From NCBI RefSeq assembly GCF_020618775.1, contig NZ_JAESVB010000007.1, positions 1-64,000 of the forward strand: DNA of 64,000 nt. Reading direction: 5' to 3'. The translations under genes were made by a program, and so were the position numbers. The notes under the pieces are model-generated. The model was given only the letters and a program-made list of their open reading frames with translations. It did no database searches and was not told the origin of the DNA. Positions 9,684-18,173 of the stretch are shown here, in pieces; position 1 is the stretch's first letter, and every line of letters begins with the position of its first letter. Origin of the DNA: Acidisoma silvae (GTDB lineage Bacteria > Pseudomonadota > Alphaproteobacteria > Acetobacterales > Acetobacteraceae).

Positions 9684-10328
9684 ATGGACGGTTTCTGGCA
9701 GGATTTCACGGCGCGGCCCGCAGATGGGCCGCCCTATCGCGACCGCTACAGCGTGGCGGTGGGCGGCCGGATGCTGGACCTGCCGATCCGCCCGCTGCCG
9801 CAACCGGAAAGCGCCGTCGCCTCGCTTCTCGCCAATCAGGCCAGTTTCACGGTCATCGATCGGCTGACGGAATCGATGGCCGCCCTCGCCCAGCGCTTCC
9901 AGCCCGATGTCGTAGTCGGCCTGCCGACGCTGGGCCTGACCTTCGCGCCCGGCATCGCCCGCGCGCTGGGCCAACCGAATTACGTGCCGCTCGGCTATTC
10001 CCGCAAATTCTGGTACAGGGATGACCTCTCGGTGCCGATCCGCTCCATCACCTCGCCGGACGCGGAAAAGCATCTGTTCGTCGACCCGCTGATCCTGTCA
10101 CGCCTGACGGGACGGCGCGTGCTGGTGGTGGATGACGTGGCCAGCACCGGCCGGTCCCTGAAGGCCGCAGCCGAGCTTCTGGCGCTATGCGATGTCAGCG
10201 TCGTCGGCGCCGTTGTCGCCATGCGCCAGGGCGCCCATGACCCGGCGAAGGATCCCTTCCCCATCGCCCATGTCTTCGCGACCCCACGTTTCACGCGGCG
10301 CGCCGACGGCTGGTGGCCCGAGGGTTAA
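9684..10328 (+). CDS. Phosphoribosyltransferase family protein
   Basis: 214-residue type I phosphoribosyltransferase. The PRPP-binding loop is explicit: 'RRVLVVDDVASTGRSL' (about residues 148-163), and the fold begins with 'VDVVVGLPTLGLTFAPGIA'-type sequence. The N-terminal 'MDGFWQDF' segment and the substrate hood do not identify a specific base (adenine, hypoxanthine or orotate), so I leave the substrate open. The ATG at 9684 follows a weak site. It is 60 bases upstream of the M24 peptidase gene on the same strand and could be cotranscribed with it. Confidence 0.82.
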   Translation: MDGFWQDFTARPADGPPYRDRYSVAVGGRMLDLPIRPLPQPESAVASLLANQASFTVIDRLTESMAALAQRFQPDVVVGLPTLGLTFAPGIARALGQPNYVPLGYSRKFWYRDDLSVPIRSITSPDAEKHLFVDPLILSRLTGRRVLVVDDVASTGRSLKAAAELLALCDVSVVGAVVAMRQGAHDPAKDPFPIAHVFATPRFTRRADGWWPEG

Positions 10329-10389
10329 GCCTATCGACAGGCGCCCGCCGCTGCGGTTTGCTGGCCGCTTGTGACCGGAGCCGTGCCGC

Positions 10390-11091
10390 ATGACCGAGAC
10401 GCCTCACCCCGACGACGCTGGCCGCGCCGCCGCCCTTCTGGCCGCACAGGACAAGGCCGCGAGCCTCTTCGATGTCATCGAGCGGGATCTGGTGCGCCCC
10501 GGCATCAGCGAAAGCGCGCTGAGCGAGGAAATCTATCAACTCGCTGCCGCCCGTTTCGGGGTGGAGACGCATTGGCATAAGCGCGTGGTGCGCAGCGGCC
10601 CGCATACGCTGATGCCCTATGTCGAAAATCCGCCTGACCGGGTGATCGCGGCCGACGACATCCTCTTCGTCGATCTGGGGCCGGTCTTCGAAGCCTGGGA
10701 GGCCGATTTCGGCCGCACCTTCGTGCTGGGCAATGACCCGATCAAGCACAAGCTGCGCGACGCGCTGGCGCCCACCTTCGCCACCGTGAAGGCGGTCTAT
10801 GAGGCGTCACCCGACATGACCGGTGAAGCGCTCTACGCCATTGCCACGGAAGCGGCCGAGGCCGCCGGCTGGACCTTCGGCGGCACCATCGCCGGCCATC
10901 TGGTGGGGGATTTTTCGCATGAACTGATCCCCGGCGACCGCATCGGTTCCTATATCATGCCCGGCAGCACGACGCGGCTGAGCGACCGTGACGAATCCGG
11001 CCGGCGATTGCACTGGATTTTGGAAATCCATCTGGTCGACCGCGCCCGCCAGATCGGCGCTTTCTATGAGGAATTGCTAACCGTCGGCTAA
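10390..11091 (+). CDS. M24 family metallopeptidase (aminopeptidase P-like catalytic domain only)
   Basis: 233-residue 'pita-bread' peptidase. Candidate metal ligands are the Asp pair in 'FVDLGPVFEAWEADFGRTF', the His in 'IAGHLVGDFSHE' and a late Glu in 'WILEIHLVD'. The N-terminal creatinase-like domain of full Xaa-Pro aminopeptidases is missing, so specificity is unclear. It may cleave Xaa-Pro peptides or be a non-classical homologue. Its TAA stop overlaps the stop of the convergent VOC-family gene by three bases. Confidence 0.82.
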   Translation: MTETPHPDDAGRAAALLAAQDKAASLFDVIERDLVRPGISESALSEEIYQLAAARFGVETHWHKRVVRSGPHTLMPYVENPPDRVIAADDILFVDLGPVFEAWEADFGRTFVLGNDPIKHKLRDALAPTFATVKAVYEASPDMTGEALYAIATEAAEAAGWTFGGTIAGHLVGDFSHELIPGDRIGSYIMPGSTTRLSDRDESGRRLHWILEIHLVDRARQIGAFYEELLTVG

Positions 11092-11456
11092 GCCGGTGCG
11101 TGGCAGACGGCCTCGATATTATGGCCGTCCGGGTCCAGCACGAAGGCGCCGTAGTAATCGGCATGGTAGTGCGGCCGCAGGCCCGGCGCACCATTGTCGC
11201 GCCCGCCGATCGCAATGGCAGCAGCATAAAACCGATCCACGGCCGCACGGTCCAAGGCCGTGAAGGCGACATGCACGCCGCTCTGCGGCTTATCCTTCAG
11301 GCCGATCCAAAAAAACGCCTTCTCGCCATCGCCGTAGCCGGCGAAGGTCGCGCCGTCGCTGGCCATAGAGGCGATGCCGAGCGGCGCGAGCGCCGCGTCA
11401 TAGAACACCCGCGCCTTGGCGAAATCGGTCACGCCGATGGTCACATGGTCCAGCAT
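11088..11456 (-). CDS. VOC (glyoxalase/bleomycin-resistance fold) family protein
   Basis: 122-residue vicinal-oxygen-chelate protein beginning 'MLDHVTIGVTDFAKARVFYDAAL'. The C-terminal 'YYGAFVLDPDGHNIEAVCH' carries the usual metal-site Glu and is strongly typical of lactoylglutathione lyase-like proteins in alphaproteobacteria. The substrate cannot be told. I start at 11456; a second in-frame ATG at 11468 adds four residues. Repeat copy C lies directly upstream. Confidence 0.85.
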   Translation of the reverse strand: MLDHVTIGVTDFAKARVFYDAALAPLGIASMASDGATFAGYGDGEKAFFWIGLKDKPQSGVHVAFTALDRAAVDRFYAAAIAIGGRDNGAPGLRPHYHADYYGAFVLDPDGHNIEAVCHAPA

Positions 11457-11486
11457 CGCCGCCTCCATCTGTCTCGAACGAAGGCT

Positions 11487-11591
11487 AGAGCGTTTCAGGT
11501 TTGGATTGAAGCGCGTTCCAACCGTCATGCCCGGCTCAGGGGCCGAGCACGACAGATGGAAGGGCGGTGCCGATCCTGATGGAAACGCTCT
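11487..11591. repeat. Intergenic repeat, copy C, bounded by inverted AGAGCGTTTC ends
   Basis: The 5' end at 11487-11502 is AGAGCGTTTCAGGTTT; its exact complement occurs at 3829-3844. The 3' end at 11582-11591 reads GAAACGCTCT, an inverted copy of the first ten bases, so the unit is flanked by inverted termini. The right end supplies the TAG stop of the 11590-12051 gene on the minus strand. Confidence 0.8.
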
Positions 11592-12051
11592 AAACCCAAC
11601 ACCGCACGAGGCTGACGGTGACGCGGAACGGGGTTTCGTTCCCCTGCCCCGCGTCATCCCCGGTCAGGATGACGCGACGGATGCCGGGTAGAAGGCTGTC
11701 CGGCATCGCCCCCGTCACCAGCACGCTGGCCTTGGCCAGGCTTTCCGCCAGGCCTGCCGTCAGGGACAGGGCCGGCGGCAACCAGGCCGGCGGCACGCCC
11801 GCCACCCAAATCCGGTCATCGGGCCTGAGATCGGCCGCCAGCAGCAGACCGGCCAAAAGCGCCGGCGCGATGTCGGGACGGCCGGCGAAATCCTGGATCA
11901 GGCTCAGCGCCGAATCGCGCTCATTCGCCTCGCAAGATGGATTCGTGAGCCCCCGCGCCCTCAGCCACAGCCGATAGGCGAAGCCATTCGAACAAGCTTC
12001 CGATTCCGTCAGGGCCTGTCGCGAAACGGGGGAGGATAAGGTGTCAGCCAT
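11590..12051 (-). CDS. Hypothetical protein (153 aa)
   Basis: I recognise no family. The 153-residue protein begins 'MADTLSSPVSRQALTESEACSNG', has an Ala/Leu-rich middle ('PALLAGLLLAADLRPDDRIW') and a nucleotide-binding-free Rossmann-like tail, with no clear signal peptide. I start at 12051; a longer reading to 12099 has no advantage. Its stop codon TAG is formed by the end of repeat C (TAGAGCGTTTC), so the present C-terminus may have been set by arrival of the repeat. The tRNA-Ala(GGC) promoter begins 35 bases beyond its start. Confidence 0.6.
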   Translation of the reverse strand: MADTLSSPVSRQALTESEACSNGFAYRLWLRARGLTNPSCEANERDSALSLIQDFAGRPDIAPALLAGLLLAADLRPDDRIWVAGVPPAWLPPALSLTAGLAESLAKASVLVTGAMPDSLLPGIRRVILTGDDAGQGNETPFRVTVSLVRCWV

Positions 12052-12085
12052 GCATCTGAATATGACAGGTTTCGGAAAGAGGGGC

Positions 12086-12115
12086 TTGATCGGCGTCACA
12101 AGGCCCGTCTATATG
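12086..12115 (+). promoter_or_regulatory. Candidate promoter of tRNA-Ala(GGC)
   Basis: TTGATC (12086-12091), an 18-base spacer and TATATG (12110-12115) form a plausible sigma-70 promoter. The predicted start lies about ten bases upstream of the mature tRNA. Confidence 0.55.
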
Positions 12116-12131
12116 CCGCTCACCGCACGGC

Positions 12132-12204
<73 letters not shown>

Positions 12205-12207
<3 letters not shown>

Positions 12208-12241
12208 CGGTAACCCTTTGACTAGGCTAGGGTTATCGTGG
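12205..12241 (+). terminator. Long hairpin abutting the tRNA CCA end
   Basis: Arms 12205-12217 and 12229-12241 pair over 13 positions (12 Watson-Crick, one G-T) around an 11-base loop. The 5' arm begins with the CCA of the tRNA. There is no T-run, so it may be a processing signal or a weak terminator. Confidence 0.5.
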
Positions 12242-12278
12242 ATGGAATTTCCCAATCCGATACAATCGCACAGCATCA

Positions 12279-12533
12279 TCAGGCCCGGCAACTGATCAGC
12301 ATCGAGCGCTGAAACGGGTTCAGCACGGTGGCACTCAGGTCTTTGGAAACGACGTCATAGCCGGCCGGGCAGACCTTGGCGGCCTTGGCATAGCAATCCG
12401 ACAATTGATGCTGAATGCCGCTGCAACTGACCTTATAGCCCGGCCCGCCCCCGGGCAGGGCCGCCTGCTCGGCGCTGGCACAGCCCGCCAGCGACGCCAG
12501 GCTTAATAAAATAGCCGTCCGCTTCCAGGCCAT
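12279..12533 (-). CDS. Small putative lipoprotein (84 aa)
   Basis: It starts 'MAWKRTAILLSLASLAGCASAEQ': a type II signal peptide with lipobox LAGC, so the mature protein would be lipidated at Cys 15 or so. The mature part carries several Cys ('VSCSGIQHQLSDCYAKAAKVCPAGYDVVS..SCRA'), suggesting disulfides in the periplasm. It resembles the many small 'CSxxxxLxxCYxxAxxxCPxGY' lipoproteins of proteobacteria, function unknown. The ATG at 12533 has GGGGAG eight bases upstream, better than the GTG at 12542. Confidence 0.75.
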   Translation of the reverse strand: MAWKRTAILLSLASLAGCASAEQAALPGGGPGYKVSCSGIQHQLSDCYAKAAKVCPAGYDVVSKDLSATVLNPFQRSMLISCRA

Positions 12534-12553
12534 TCCGCTCACTCCCCCAATTG

Positions 12554-13396
12554 CTACGGCAGATGGGCAGGCTCCGCATTGCCGCCAACCCCTGTCCTGG
12601 CACGCCAGGGCCTGCGGTCCAGATCGGCGGACGGAATACCGCTCAGCATCGTCTCATGCAGAATGCGCTCACGCTCGATCGCACCCGCGTCCGGCTCGCC
12701 GGCCGCCTGCAGGACGCTCTCCTCGCCCGCGTCCAGCACGATGGCGGTGAGAAAGCCGGAACGATAGGCGCCGGTATCGTTGGAGATGCGATTGGACGCG
12801 AAAATGGGCCGGTCACCGATGATGGTATGGCCGTGAACGATCCGCCGGGGCAAAGGACCGGCAAAGTCCAGAAATTCTTCCCGGATCCAGAGCAGGTCTT
12901 CCTCCGCCTGATCGGCCAGCGGCACGCCGGGCCGAATGCCGGCATGGACGAAAAAATAGGTGCCGTCGTCATGGGTCAGCGGCAGGCCTGAGATGAAGTC
13001 GACATGGCGGGCAATCGTCTCGCGCACGGCCTGTCTGCCCCCCACGCGGCCATAGCTTTCCAGCGTATAGGTGAACAGGAACCAGGCCCAGTCGGGCACA
13101 TCCTGGCCCGTGGTCACGCTGCGCACGAAGAGTTGGTCATGATTGCCGAGGAGGCAGAGGAATTCATCCTCCGCACGGTCCGGCCCGGCGATCAGCCGCT
13201 CGAGCACACCGCAGGAATCGAAACCCCGGTCCACATAATCGCCCGTGAAGATGATGCGGGCGCGCGCCTGGCGGGCGACGGCATCCGCCGTGATCAGATC
13301 CAGCAAGCGCAGCAGCAGGTCCAGCCGGCCGTGGATATCCGCCACGGCATAGGTCACGACACGTCTCTCATCAAAGCTTGGCAATGTCCGCAGCAC
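12554..13396 (-). CDS. PPP-family metallophosphoesterase (serine/threonine phosphatase-like)
   Basis: The metal-binding motifs of the PPP family appear in order: 'VADIHGRLDLL' (GDxHG equivalent), 'FTGDYVDRGFDS' (GDxxDRG), 'LLGNHDQLF' (GNHD), then 'HAGIRPGVP' and 'IVHGHT'. Members dephosphorylate phosphoproteins or dinucleotide polyphosphates; the substrate cannot be decided. The GTG at 13396 gives 280 residues. A GTG at 13357 preceded by GAGAG would give 267 residues starting 'MTYAVADIHGR' and is a serious alternative. A second, divergent family member is at 46387. Confidence 0.87.
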   Translation of the reverse strand: MLRTLPSFDERRVVTYAVADIHGRLDLLLRLLDLITADAVARQARARIIFTGDYVDRGFDSCGVLERLIAGPDRAEDEFLCLLGNHDQLFVRSVTTGQDVPDWAWFLFTYTLESYGRVGGRQAVRETIARHVDFISGLPLTHDDGTYFFVHAGIRPGVPLADQAEEDLLWIREEFLDFAGPLPRRIVHGHTIIGDRPIFASNRISNDTGAYRSGFLTAIVLDAGEESVLQAAGEPDAGAIERERILHETMLSGIPSADLDRRPWRARTGVGGNAEPAHLP

Positions 13397-13970
13397 CCAT
13401 TCGTTTCACGCTAGATGGCAGATCAGGGCCGGCCCGTCACGCGGCCGAGCCGCGCCTTTGGCGGGACGCAGGCGCATGTCTTATTCTGTTCATGCCCCGG
13501 CGCGGCGCTGCCAAATACTGACATGTCGCACCATGAATAACAGAAAGTATTCACGACGTTTCATGAGGATATTGGCGATAATCATCGCCTTATAGTTTTG
13601 TCTGCCTGCCGCGTTCAATATCTATGCGGTCGCGTGCCGGTCATCCATCCGTGAGAGCGCCGTTCCGGCCTTTCGTTGCAAACGAAAGTGCCGAGCGCAT
13701 TTGCGCCAACCCTGCCGCCCATTTCCGTTTCGGATTTAGACTGTTACGGTGACAGGTGATGGTCTCTGCCATGGGCACTATCCGGCTTCAGGCGTCTTCC
13801 GCTCTTACATGTTGATTTTGCTCAAGATTGACAAATTCCTTGAATTGCTTGATCAAAAATCATCGCAAGCGGCTTGCGGCATTTTGCCGCAGCGTCAATA
13901 GCATTCGGCCCTTGAATCGCTTGCGGTTCAGCATCGTCAACACCAAGACAGCACGAGAACCCGGCGGCAG
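13397..13970. other. 574-base gap without a convincing gene
   Basis: This stretch is richer in A+T than its surroundings. It holds a perfect eight-base-pair hairpin (CTTTCGTT, three-base loop, AACGAAAG) at 13670-13688 and a consensus TTGACA at 13828-13833 with no good -10 at 16-18 bases. I find no protein frame with a ribosome site. It is likely the control region of the membrane protein at 13971, and possibly the site of a small RNA. Confidence 0.5.
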
Positions 13971-15386
13971 ATGTTGAACACGGATTTACAGGGCGACCGA
14001 TCCAAGACGCGTGGCAGCTGGATGTGGTCATTCAATGGCCTCGGCATCGATATCAGCCTGGCCGTCGATCGCAGCAATCCCGTCGGCCGCGTGCTGTCCA
14101 GGCTGAACGCCATGCCAGACCGTTTCTATTGGCGCGCGATGATCGTCACCGCCATCGCCATGGTCTGCGTCTGGCTGCGCTGCACGACCATCCTGTCCCA
14201 TGCCACCTTCTGGGGCGAGGACGGCTGGGTCTGGTATCCGACCTGCTATAACCAGGGCTGGACATGCCTGCTGGTGCCGCATTCGGGCTATCTACAGACC
14301 GAATCCATGCTGACGGCCCTTGTCAGCCAATGGTTTTCGCTGATCAACGCGCCGAACGTGTTTGCCTGGGTCGCCCTGCTGATTCAGGCGGCGCCGGCCG
14401 CCTTCCTGCTGTCGCATCGCATGGCGGAGGCCATTCCGTCCAAGGGCATCCGCCTGGTACTGGCCGCCCTGCTGATCGCCATTCCGGGGATGCAGGAGGT
14501 CTATGTCAATACAACCGATTCCCAGTGGCATCTGCCTCTGCTGGCCTTTCTGATCCTGACGGCGGCCGCACCGCGCAACACCGTTGAAAAGATTTTCGAC
14601 ACGCTGGTTCTGGTCATCAGCGGCCTGAGCGGACCCTTTTCAGTGTTCCTGGCCCTGCCTGCCCTTCTCTGGTGGTTCTATAGGCGGACGCCATGGAATG
14701 TCTGGCGTGCGTCCCTTGTTATCGTAACGGCGCTGATCCAGATCGGTGTCGTCCTGGCCCATCAGGCCAGCCGTGGCAGCGGCGTCCCTATGGGTGCGAC
14801 TATCCCGACCTTCGATACGATCATGATGGTGAAAATCATCGGTGTCGCGACCATCGGCGCGCAGACCATCGTCACCAATTTCTGGGATTACGGCCAGGGC
14901 TGGCTGTCCAGCGGCCATCCCTGGCCGGTTGTCGTCGCCACGATCCTGACCCTTCTGGTGATTGCGCTGACCGTGCTGGCCTTCCTGCGCGGCCCGCTGA
15001 TCCTGAAAGGCTTCCTGATTTTTGCCTGGTCCGAGTTTGCCGCCAGCCTGCTGGACAGCCTGCCCTTGCCAGGCATGACCATGTGGCACGCCTTGGAAAT
15101 CACGATCGCCTATCGCTACGCGTTTCATCCGATCTGTGCCTGGCTTGTGGTGCTGGTCGCCTGTGCCGCCAGCGGCATCAGGCCCGCGCGATGGATCGGC
15201 TTTGCCTTGCTGGCCTGCACCGTCTTCGTCGCCATACCGGCGGATTGGTATCTCAATCCCTTGCCGAAGCAGACCTATCGCGACTTTCATCACGACGCCA
15301 AGGTCTTTGCCAAGGCAAAGCCCGGCACGACAATGTCCTTCCCGGTTCGGCCGATGAATACCCCGATGACGCTGGTTAAAAATTAA
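13971..15386 (+). CDS. Polytopic membrane protein, GT-C glycosyltransferase-like
   Basis: 471 residues with about ten hydrophobic segments. After the first helix ('RAMIVTAIAMVCVWLRC') comes a loop with 'FWGEDGWVWYPTCYNQGW' (about residues 78-95). An acidic pair in the first periplasmic loop is a hallmark of GT-C enzymes, which use lipid-linked sugars. I know no named family for it, so this is a fold-level guess, not a function. Lower-GC codon use and a 574-base upstream gap suggest it stands alone. It ends by convergence with the YoaK gene. Confidence 0.6.
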   Translation: MLNTDLQGDRSKTRGSWMWSFNGLGIDISLAVDRSNPVGRVLSRLNAMPDRFYWRAMIVTAIAMVCVWLRCTTILSHATFWGEDGWVWYPTCYNQGWTCLLVPHSGYLQTESMLTALVSQWFSLINAPNVFAWVALLIQAAPAAFLLSHRMAEAIPSKGIRLVLAALLIAIPGMQEVYVNTTDSQWHLPLLAFLILTAAAPRNTVEKIFDTLVLVISGLSGPFSVFLALPALLWWFYRRTPWNVWRASLVIVTALIQIGVVLAHQASRGSGVPMGATIPTFDTIMMVKIIGVATIGAQTIVTNFWDYGQGWLSSGHPWPVVVATILTLLVIALTVLAFLRGPLILKGFLIFAWSEFAASLLDSLPLPGMTMWHALEITIAYRYAFHPICAWLVVLVACAASGIRPARWIGFALLACTVFVAIPADWYLNPLPKQTYRDFHHDAKVFAKAKPGTTMSFPVRPMNTPMTLVKN

Positions 15387-15413
15387 AACCGCCAGCCCAA
15401 TGGCGCGGCTGGC
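15379..15413 (-). terminator. Intrinsic terminator of the YoaK-family gene
   Basis: Read on the minus strand, a seven-base-pair stem (GCCAGCC/GGCTGGC, arms 15407-15413 and 15391-15397) is followed by GGTTTTAATTTTT. It overlaps the last codons of the convergent membrane-protein gene. Confidence 0.7.
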
Positions 15414-15422
15414 CGGGCAGCG

Positions 15423-16151
15423 TTAGACGGAAACCTTGTCTTGCCCGAGCGACGCGGCCTGAATGAGGCCGCGCACCGCCAGGACAAGAAGGATGGCCGC
15501 CGCCGTGAAAAGCAGGGCGGCGCCGATACGGCGATAAGCGATGACGCCGATCACGCCGCCACAGACGAAGGCCGCGACCGTTTGCAGGTGCAGTTTGAGC
15601 TTGTCGCGATTGGCCCTGGCTTCCGCCGAGGCCGAGCCGCGAAATTCCAGCAGATTAGCGATTTCGATGCCGATATCGGTCACCATGCCGGTGACATGCG
15701 TGGTGCGGACGCGCGCGTTGGAAATGCGGGTCACCACGGCATTTTGCAGCCCGAGCGCGAAGGCCAGGCCGAAAGCCAGCACGACGCCGCGAATCAGCGC
15801 AGGCATCCAGCCGTCGACGAACCCGAGGCCGATCAGCAGCGCGGCTTCGACCACGATATTCAGCGCGAAGATGCGGACAATACCCCGCCGCCGGCCGAAA
15901 TTGATCAGCAGCGTGGACAGCGTGGCACCGGCGACAAAGGTCAGCACGAGGCCCAGATAGGGCAAGGCCGCCAGCAGGTCGCCGACACCGAAGCGGTCCG
16001 CGAAAGCCGAGACATTGCCCGTCATATTGGCCGAAAACATACCGACCGCGTAAAGGCCCGCCGTATTCAGCGCGCCGGCCACGCCGGCCAGCCACCAGGC
16101 CAGCGCCTGATCGGCCTTGTAGCTTCGCTGTTCGCCCTGATGAACCAGCAT
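15423..16151 (-). CDS. YoaK family (DUF1275) membrane protein
   Basis: 242 residues with six predicted transmembrane helices and DUF1275 signatures: 'LAGVAGALNTAGLYAVGMFSANMTGNVSAF' (about 19-48) and 'GLQNAVVTRISNARVRTTHVTGMVTDIG' (about 138-165). The family is widespread and suspected to be a small-molecule transporter; no substrate is established. I start at 16151 (MLVHQGEQ); an upstream ATG adds only seven residues. A clear terminator follows. It is divergent from the prohibitin-like gene. Confidence 0.88.
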   Translation of the reverse strand: MLVHQGEQRSYKADQALAWWLAGVAGALNTAGLYAVGMFSANMTGNVSAFADRFGVGDLLAALPYLGLVLTFVAGATLSTLLINFGRRRGIVRIFALNIVVEAALLIGLGFVDGWMPALIRGVVLAFGLAFALGLQNAVVTRISNARVRTTHVTGMVTDIGIEIANLLEFRGSASAEARANRDKLKLHLQTVAAFVCGGVIGVIAYRRIGAALLFTAAAILLVLAVRGLIQAASLGQDKVSV

Positions 16152-16337
16152 GTCCCAGCCCCTCGCAGCCACGGCAAGACCTTAGCGCCGTTCCGCGACG
16201 GGCCAAAATCACCATGAATTTCATATGCCTACCCCGCGTGAGGGGATGCCCGTCAGGCAGCGGCTGGCCTTGGCATATCGCCGAAACGAAATCGGCTCTG
16301 TAAGCTGCGGTCCCAGACCAGCAAGCCGAGGACCGTT

Positions 16338-17249
16338 ATGCGCCTTCCGACCTCCGTGCCGTCGACATTCCCGCCCCTTCCGCCCGCCGCGCCGTTTCGC
16401 CGGTTGATCATCGCGGGGATCGCGGTTGCGGTGGTTCTGGTGGCGCTGCTGGCGCTGAACCCCTTCTATACCGTGCAATCCGGCACCGTTGGGCTGAAGA
16501 CCGCCTTCGGCTCGGTGCAGCCGGAAGCGCTGCCGCCCGGCCTGCATTTCGCCATTCCCTTCTACCAGAGCGTGGTGACGGTCTCGACACAGCCGCAAAC
16601 GGTCACCAGTAACGAAACCGCCGCGACGCATGATTTGCAGACCGTGCAGACGGCCATCGCGGTGACCTTTCATATCGACCCGGCCGAGGCCTCCTATTTC
16701 TGGCAGAATTTCCGCTCCTTCGACACGGTGGGCCAGCGCATCATCACGCCTTCGGTCAGCAATGACGTGAAGGCCATCACCGCGCGCTACGACGCCCAGG
16801 AACTGGTCACCTCGCGCGACAGGATCGACGCCGAGATCAAGGATCTGGTGGTCGCCTCCCTCGCCCCCTATCACCTGACGGTCGAGACCGTGAACGTCGC
16901 CAATTTCGCCTTCTCGGAGGCCTATGAGCAGGCGATCGAACAAAAGCAGGTCGCGCAGCAGCAGGCCTTGCAGGCGCAATATACGCTGCAGCAGACGCAG
17001 ATCAGCGCGCAGCAGCAGGTTGTCCAGGCAAAAGCGGCGGCCGACGCGACGGTCGCGACCGCCAACGGCAATGCGCAGGCAACGGTGTTGCAGGCGCAAG
17101 CCGAGGCCAAGGCCAATACCCTGGTCAATGCCTCGCTCACGCCCGAGATTTTGCAACTGCGCGCGCTGTCGCGCTGGAACGGCGTGATGCCGACCTACCT
17201 GACCGGCAATACGCCCCTGCCCTTCATCGGTGCGACACCGGGGCGGTAG
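16338..17249 (+). CDS. SPFH/prohibitin family membrane protein
   Basis: 303 residues: a Pro-rich N-terminus, one transmembrane helix ('LIIAGIAVAVVLVALLALNPFY', about 24-45), a PHB/SPFH domain ('GTVGLKTAFGSVQPEALPPGLHFAIPFYQSV' onward), and a long Gln/Ala-rich coiled coil ('QKQVAQQQALQAQYTLQQTQ', about 197-250). Prohibitin homologues scaffold membrane proteases or microdomains. No NfeD or FtsH partner is adjacent, so this is a stand-alone scaffold. The TAG stop lies inside the start of repeat D. Confidence 0.88.
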   Translation: MRLPTSVPSTFPPLPPAAPFRRLIIAGIAVAVVLVALLALNPFYTVQSGTVGLKTAFGSVQPEALPPGLHFAIPFYQSVVTVSTQPQTVTSNETAATHDLQTVQTAIAVTFHIDPAEASYFWQNFRSFDTVGQRIITPSVSNDVKAITARYDAQELVTSRDRIDAEIKDLVVASLAPYHLTVETVNVANFAFSEAYEQAIEQKQVAQQQALQAQYTLQQTQISAQQQVVQAKAAADATVATANGNAQATVLQAQAEAKANTLVNASLTPEILQLRALSRWNGVMPTYLTGNTPLPFIGATPGR

Positions 17250-17378
17250 AGCGTTTCAGAGTTAGATGGAATTGCCTCCAAAGTTAGTCATCCTCGGCCT
17301 TGCCGGCCGCGCCTTGTGCCGAGGATCCATACGTTGTGGCGCCTAAACATGGATCGCCGGGTCAAGCCCGGCGATGAC
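17248..17378. repeat. Paired-hairpin intergenic repeat, copy D
   Basis: It begins AGAGCGTTTCAG at 17248, overlapping the prohibitin stop codon, and includes GTTAGATGGAATT (17261-17273), which recurs at 35042-35054. Hairpins at 17290-17326 (ATCCTCGGC arms) and 17353-17375 (ATCGCCGGG arms) flank a core (17323-17347) that is copy B's core in reverse orientation, 24 of 25 bases identical. Confidence 0.85.
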
Positions 17379-17414
17379 GGAAACAGGGCGACTTCAGTCA
17401 GAACCCGACAGACA

Positions 17415-18080
17415 CTAGCCAACCCTCATGGACAGCTCAACCTCATCGCCGAAGGGCGTCGAGATGTAGCCATTCGCGGGTAACCGCACGCGGGCCAGAT
17501 AGTCCGGGCTGTAATCGGCGTTATCGGCGACGATGCAAGCGCCCGGCCGCAGCCGGCTTTCCACGCGGTCCAGAATCTCCGGGTAGAGAGACTTGGCACC
17601 GTCCAGGAGAAGAAGATCGATCTGGTCCGGCAGATCGCGGTCCAGGGTCTGCAAGGCGTCGCCTTCCCGGAATTCCACAAGGTCGAGGAGACCCGCTTCC
17701 GTCAGATGCGCGCGGGCCTTTGCCACCTTGCCGGGTTCGAACTCGCTGGTGATGAGTTGTCCGCCGCCATTGTCGCGCAAGGCTGCGGCCAGATGGATGG
17801 TGGAAATGCCGAAGGACGTGCCGAATTCGACAATGGTGCGGGCGCGGCCGCTGCGCGCCAGCATATAGAGTAGCGCGCCTGTCTCCCGGCTGACGGCCAG
17901 CGGCAGATCCTTCATGCGGCCGTAGAAATCCCGATACTCGGTCTTGCTCCGCATCAGGCGGTTCTGCTCGTCCTCTGACATCGCGGCCAGATCGGGGCTG
18001 GCACCCGACCATGACGCGGCGTCGGTGGCAAACAGACGCTCCAGCAGGGGCGCGACAGGGGCAGTGGTCAGCGTGGTCAT
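17415..18080 (-). CDS. Class I SAM-dependent methyltransferase (O-methyltransferase type)
   Basis: 221 residues. SAM motif I is 'TIVEFGTSFGISTIHLA' (about 85-101), the acidic strand-2 residue is in 'LITSEFEPGKV', and 'DLLLLDGAKSLYPEILDRVESRL' matches the COMT/CmoM-like O-methyltransferase_3 core. The substrate is unknown. It is divergent from a TetR regulator with only 93 bases between their start codons, including an imperfect palindrome, so local control by that repressor is likely. Confidence 0.82.
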   Translation of the reverse strand: MTTLTTAPVAPLLERLFATDAASWSGASPDLAAMSEDEQNRLMRSKTEYRDFYGRMKDLPLAVSRETGALLYMLARSGRARTIVEFGTSFGISTIHLAAALRDNGGGQLITSEFEPGKVAKARAHLTEAGLLDLVEFREGDALQTLDRDLPDQIDLLLLDGAKSLYPEILDRVESRLRPGACIVADNADYSPDYLARVRLPANGYISTPFGDEVELSMRVG

Positions 18081-18128
18081 GAGGGTCTCCGGTCGTCACA
18101 TAGCGCGTTCTTGCGCGGCCCTAGAAAT

Positions 18129-18141
18129 ACGACTAATTCGT
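18129..18141. promoter_or_regulatory. Candidate TetR operator
   Basis: GACTAATTCGTC (18131-18142) is a palindrome at 10 of 12 positions, inside a wider ACGA...TCGT. It lies in the short space between the methyltransferase and the TetR gene, where an autorepressing operator is expected. Binding is inferred only from position and symmetry. Confidence 0.4.
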
Positions 18142-18173
18142 CACATTCTCTATTCGCATTCCCCGGCACCCTC

